Both the position numbers and the translations under genes were made by a program. The notes below the pieces were generated by a model. The model saw only the letters and a list, made by a program, of their open reading frames with translations, had not been told where the DNA came from and made no database searches. Of a DNA stretch of 64,000 bases, positions 60,926-64,000 are shown piece by piece (position 1 is the first letter of the stretch; every line of letters starts with the position of its first letter). The stretch comes from Lignipirellula cremea (lineage in GTDB: Bacteria; Planctomycetota; Planctomycetia; Pirellulales; Pirellulaceae). The DNA lies in NCBI RefSeq assembly GCF_007751035.1, contig NZ_CP036433.1:7979001-8043000 (forward strand), written 5' to 3'.

Positions 60926-62056
60926 TTAATAGCCGAAGCCTTGATTGAGCAGGCCGGTGGCTTCGATGCGGCCGCCCTGGAAGGGTAACGCTGACAGATC
61001 GGTGTCACCGTCGGACTCCGGGCCGGGCGGGCTGTTATCCTGCGGCGGGTTCGGGTCCGCAGGGCCGGCTTGCGGTGGTCCTTGTGCGGGTCCTTGCTGC
61101 GGCTGCTGGCCGGGGGCGAGGGTCTGGTCGCGATCCTGAACCGAGGAGTCCAGCCGGTCGAAGTCGATGCCGGGCGACGCCGGCGGTCCACTGCCGCTGC
61201 CGGGCGGCATACCGGGATTCACACCGCCGTTCCCTTGCGGCGGACCTGATGGCGACGCTGGCGGCGGAGCCTGGCCGTTCGGGATCGGCCCGTTCTGGAA
61301 CGTCCCGCCGGACAGCGATCCGTTCGGTCCGGGGCCGACGGACTGGCCCGCTTCGATCGTCGTTTCGACCAGGGCGATCTCGCAGCGTTTGAAGATCGCC
61401 AGGTTGTTCAGCTCGTTGCACTCGGCATACTCATCGAACGCGTCGACGGCCGCCACGACCGTATCAAAGGGGCAACGCTCATTGGCGTCGCCCATCGCCA
61501 TGGAGGCGAACGGCAGGCCGATCTCCAGCGTATGCGTCGCGCCGGCGCACAGCTTGTCGACGCGAACGGTGGTCGTCGGGGCGAACTCGTCAATCTGCCC
61601 CAGCACGGCCACCAGCGACACGCGGAAGCCGATCAGATCGACCTTGCTGTTATTGAAGATGGTCACCGCATACAGCGGAGCCGCATCAGGCCCGCCGTCG
61701 CGGATCATCGCCAGGCTGACCAGCTGCAGATCGCCCAGTTCGGGACGCAGCACATGATCGCCAAAATAATCATGCACGATGACCGGCGCGCCGGAGACGA
61801 CCCCGCCTCCGAAACGCTCCCAGTGGTTCTTGCGGAGCAGCAGGTCAATCACATGCCGGCAGTCAAACCGCTGTCCCTGGCGGATGCCAATCTGTGACAC
61901 CGGCGCGACGCCTTGCTGCACCTGGACGCGCGTCTGCACGCCCAGCGACTGCGGATTCGGGCCGTTCCCGCCGCCCTGGGCCAGAGCGCTGACTCCGCAG
62001 GCGAGCGTCATCAGGCCCGTAGTGAACAGTGTAGGTAAGAGGATTCGCTTGAGCAT
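60926..62056 (-). CDS. Secreted CARDB-like protein with Pro/Gly/Gln-rich tail
   Basis: A 376-residue exported protein from the ATG at 62056 (MLKRILLPTLFTTGLMTLAC); the longer frame runs through the upstream repeat and is rejected. The signal peptide ends SALAQ. A beta-rich domain spans about 90-235 with YAVTIFNNSKVDLIGFRVSL and AVDAFDEYAECNELNNLAIF, the D-x-E-x-NE-x-NN pattern seen in CARDB adhesion-like domains. The last 130 residues are Pro/Gly/Gln/Ser-rich and probably disordered, with a distinct conserved-looking end (GGRIEATGLLNQGFGY). Likely cell-surface or periplasmic. The CARDB assignment is by pattern only. Confidence 0.75.
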   Translation of the reverse strand: MLKRILLPTLFTTGLMTLACGVSALAQGGGNGPNPQSLGVQTRVQVQQGVAPVSQIGIRQGQRFDCRHVIDLLLRKNHWERFGGGVVSGAPVIVHDYFGDHVLRPELGDLQLVSLAMIRDGGPDAAPLYAVTIFNNSKVDLIGFRVSLVAVLGQIDEFAPTTTVRVDKLCAGATHTLEIGLPFASMAMGDANERCPFDTVVAAVDAFDEYAECNELNNLAIFKRCEIALVETTIEAGQSVGPGPNGSLSGGTFQNGPIPNGQAPPPASPSGPPQGNGGVNPGMPPGSGSGPPASPGIDFDRLDSSVQDRDQTLAPGQQPQQGPAQGPPQAGPADPNPPQDNSPPGPESDGDTDLSALPFQGGRIEATGLLNQGFGY

Positions 62057-62129
62057 AGAATTCTCGCTTGTGGTAGAAGTTGCAGGGAGCAGAGCCGAAT
62101 CAGGTCCGCATGGTTTGACCGCGTCAGCC

Positions 62130-62225
62130 GAGGCAGAAAGTCGACTTTCGCTCCGCGAAAGTACGCGTCCTTTCACGGAGTGAAAGGCGACTGTCCGGCG
62201 AATTCCGTCAGAACGGAAGTTTCCC
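62130..62225. repeat. Dispersed intergenic hairpin repeat, copy D
   Basis: Two adjacent hairpins: CTTTCGC-TCC-GCGAAAG at 62145-62161 and CTTTCAC-GGA-GTGAAAG at 62170-62186. The stretch 62165-62212 matches the reverse complement of 2677-2725. The different but self-complementary stems indicate conserved structure. Confidence 0.72.
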
Positions 62226-62253
62226 TCGCGTCCAACAGCCGACGTCCCGTCCC

Positions 62254-62286
62254 AAAAAAAAGCCCGTCAGCCGGAGCCGACGGGCC
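62254..62286 (-). terminator. Intrinsic terminator of the Gly/Tyr-rich protein gene
   Basis: On the minus strand GCCCGTCGGC and GCTGACGGGC form a 10-bp stem with one G-T pair and a 4-nt loop, followed by eight T. It lies about 50 nt beyond the stop codon at 62336. Confidence 0.88.
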
Positions 62287-62335
62287 AGGAGTTCCCGAGG
62301 CGAGCGAAGGGCGGAAGCCGTTCGCCGCGAAGCGT

Positions 62336-62734
62336 CTACCAGCAACCCCAGTAGCGGACGACCGGGGTGTAGCAAGGCGTGTAAACCGGGGCGTAGCAGG
62401 TCGTGTGGTAAACCACGGGACGGTAGCAGTAGTAGCTCGTGTGGCTGTAACAGCCGTAACCGAAACCGCCGTAGCCGCCGTACCCGCCGTAACCGCCATA
62501 GCCGCAGTATCCAAAGTTGCGGAAGCAGGCTTCGATCGCGACGTCGCCTTCTTTCTCTTCGCCAGCGGCCCCGGCGAGCGAGTCAAAGTCCAGATCCGAG
62601 CTGGCGGCTTCGATGGAGATGTCCGCGTCCTGGATGGAATTCACATCAAGGCCGGAGAGCAGATCGTCGCCAGCGAAGGAGACCGAAGCCAGCAACATGC
62701 ACGAAACCACAGCGAAAAGGAAATTCTTAACCAT
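62336..62734 (-). CDS. Small secreted acidic and Gly/Tyr/Cys-rich protein
   Basis: A 132-residue protein from the ATG at 62734, with CAGGAG 7 nt upstream; the frame to 62752 adds six unsupported residues. The signal peptide is VKNFLFAVVSCMLLASVSFA. An acidic region follows (DDLLSGLDVNSIQDADISIE), then a GYGG repeat block (YGGYGGYGGYGGFGYG) and a Cys/Tyr/Pro-rich end (CYAPVYTPCYTPVVRYWGCW) with seven or more Cys. It looks like a structural surface protein. Similar small GY-rich secreted proteins are common in planctomycetes (general recollection). It has its own ribosome-binding site and terminator. Confidence 0.78.
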   Translation of the reverse strand: MVKNFLFAVVSCMLLASVSFAGDDLLSGLDVNSIQDADISIEAASSDLDFDSLAGAAGEEKEGDVAIEACFRNFGYCGYGGYGGYGGYGGFGYGCYSHTSYYCYRPVVYHTTCYAPVYTPCYTPVVRYWGCW

Positions 62735-62983
62735 CGTAAAACTCCTGAGCAAGCGGCAGTAAAAGTTAGCAAGAGAAGCAAGCTGCCGGCTTTGGCCTCT
62801 CTGTTAGTCATGTCTCACTAACAATCCAAGCGAACGCCTGGCCGAAATGTTACGAAGGAAACAGAAAGTTTCCCCGGCGGAAAGAATGCCGGCAAAAACC
62901 AGCAAGCAGCGGCAGAGGTTCAAGACCAAAGACGACAGAACGGCAGATCGTCGTTTTGAAGAGGAGGATACGCCCGAACGCCG

Positions 62984-64000
62984 CTAATCGGCGGCTGCGG
63001 CGGCGGAGTGGGCCAGTTCGTTGGCGAGGTCGGGCGTCACCAGGGACTGCAGGCGCGGATGCAGGAAGATGCGCACCTGTTTGACATAATCGTCGAACTG
63101 CTTCTGGGCCAGCGTTTGCACCACCGGCGACACCTGTCCCAGCTCGCGGTAGAGGTCTTCCTTGGGATAGAAAATCTCCACGTTGAACTGCACTTCGAGT
63201 TTGACGGGCGGGGCGTCAAAAAGCACTTCATGCGGAGCGACCGGCTGGCCGATCCGTTCGCTTAACTGCAGGGCGAACTGCTCCGCACAGGCGACCAGCC
63301 AGGGGTACGGCCGGCGGGCCAGTTTCTGGTACGTGTCCGGCTGCTGGATAAAGTTGTACTGGGCCAGCCGCTTGTAAAGGCGCCGACGCGGACCAAAGAG
63401 TCCCGCCAGCAGTTCACCGGCAGGCGAGTCGCCGGCCACGGACTGCAGCTGGGCGATCATGGGCTGTTCAGTCAGGTGGAATAACGACTCCAGGTCAAGC
63501 TGCGTATGCAGTTCATAGAAGGCCCGCTGCAGCATGGCCGTGGCGCCGCGGACGGCGTGATGCCAGTAGACTTCGCTGAACATGACATACCGGGCGAAGA
63601 CCATCATCTCGGCGGCGGTGCGGCCTTTTTCGCTCAGGGCCAGGCCGTCTCCCTGCTGGTTCAGGCAGAGCGCGCCGATCAATCGCGGCTCGTCGAAGTT
63701 CCGTCCATAAGGCACGCCTGCGTGCAGGCTGTCTCGCTGCAGGTAATCCATTTTGTCGATATCGATCGGGCCCGAGAGCAGGCTGTTCAGGATCCGCGAC
63801 GCCTGATCCTGCGGCTTGCCATGCAGCAGGCTGGCCACCTGCGCCGGCGATACGGACCACTCCTGGTCGAGCAGTTCGGCCGGCTCGCCGTGCAGCAGGA
63901 AACGATCCGCAAACTGTTCATGCCGCGGCACGCCCGGCAGGCGCATGTCTTCCAGCGGGTGACAGAACGGCCAGTGCCCCAGGTCGTGCAGCAGGGCCGC
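62984..64000 (-). CDS. HD-domain phosphohydrolase (SAMHD1-like), 5' end beyond window
   Basis: The frame is open to the right edge of the window; the last visible codons encode LLHDLGHWPFCHPLED, the HD motif, so the start lies outside. An internal ATG at 63946 would remove the HD motif and is rejected. IDIDKMDYLQRDSLHAGVPY holds the distal Asp, and a helical C-terminal domain follows. It is related in layout to the protein at 22454-23860 but is not a close copy. About 338 residues are visible. Family members hydrolyse dNTPs or other nucleotides; the substrate is unknown. Confidence 0.87.
   Translation of the reverse strand, partial: AALLHDLGHWPFCHPLEDMRLPGVPRHEQFADRFLLHGEPAELLDQEWSVSPAQVASLLHGKPQDQASRILNSLLSGPIDIDKMDYLQRDSLHAGVPYGRNFDEPRLIGALCLNQQGDGLALSEKGRTAAEMMVFARYVMFSEVYWHHAVRGATAMLQRAFYELHTQLDLESLFHLTEQPMIAQLQSVAGDSPAGELLAGLFGPRRRLYKRLAQYNFIQQPDTYQKLARRPYPWLVACAEQFALQLSERIGQPVAPHEVLFDAPPVKLEVQFNVEIFYPKEDLYRELGQVSPVVQTLAQKQFDDYVKQVRIFLHPRLQSLVTPDLANELAHSAAAAAD

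Noticed and set aside
1-64000. tRNA, rRNA, riboswitch or prophage genes
   Set aside because: I looked through the intergenic regions by eye and saw no cloverleaf, rRNA core sequence, recognised riboswitch or phage structural gene. A covariance-model scan would be decisive.

Overview
The window reads as a chromosomal segment of a planctomycete, most likely of the Pirellulales (inference). The evidence is family content: two secreted-protein clusters that pair DUF1501, DUF1549/DUF1553 and PPC-domain proteins, a PSCyt1-type cytochrome domain fused to WD40 repeats, a two-domain DUF1080 protein, and many conserved hypothetical secreted proteins in GC-rich DNA. I saw no rRNA or tRNA, no prophage, no transposase and no CRISPR array.

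Layout. Positions 1-7134 are mostly + strand: a 5'-truncated hypothetical, a type II NADH dehydrogenase, threonine aldolase, a lipoprotein, class II fructose-bisphosphate aldolase and a secreted protein. Positions 7855-17502 are a minus-strand cluster in transcription order DUF1501, PPC protein, DUF1549/DUF1553 protein, PSCyt1-WD40-coiled coil protein, closed by a terminator. Positions 18139-31749 are a long minus-strand run of housekeeping and conserved genes: RluA-type pseudouridine synthase, M24 peptidase, PPP phosphatase, PurB, HD phosphohydrolase, SprT-like protease, LON-domain protein, DUF309, two membrane or secreted proteins, a SNF2 helicase and a hypothetical. DapL (+) follows, then an exopolysaccharide-type pair (sugar transferase and CelD-like acetyltransferase, minus).

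Positions 36544-41710 hold the conserved RNA and signalling operon phoH, pgpH, ybeY and corC (minus), ending in a terminator. Positions 42135-48245 are a second surface cluster in transcription order DUF1549/DUF1553, DUF1501, PPC, with a DUF1080 gene divergent from it. After that come a class V aminotransferase, an M50 protease, an SGNH-like protein, a tiny Lys/Ala-rich histone H1-like protein with its own terminator, a 2058-residue polytopic membrane protein with an N-terminal zinc ribbon, a CARDB-like secreted protein, a Gly/Tyr-rich secreted protein and a truncated second HD phosphohydrolase.

The intergenic DNA carries structure beyond genes: a dispersed hairpin repeat family with at least four copies whose stems show compensatory changes, a two-copy element with arms built from repeated GATTAA/GAGTAA-like units, a pair of CAGGTT-N3-AACCTG dyads in a divergent promoter region, and several isolated perfect dyads. 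I did not find a clear undescribed multi-gene defence or biosynthetic system. The strongest candidates for new biology are the cytochrome/WD40/Ala-rich coiled-coil surface cluster, the giant zinc-ribbon membrane protein and the repeat families.
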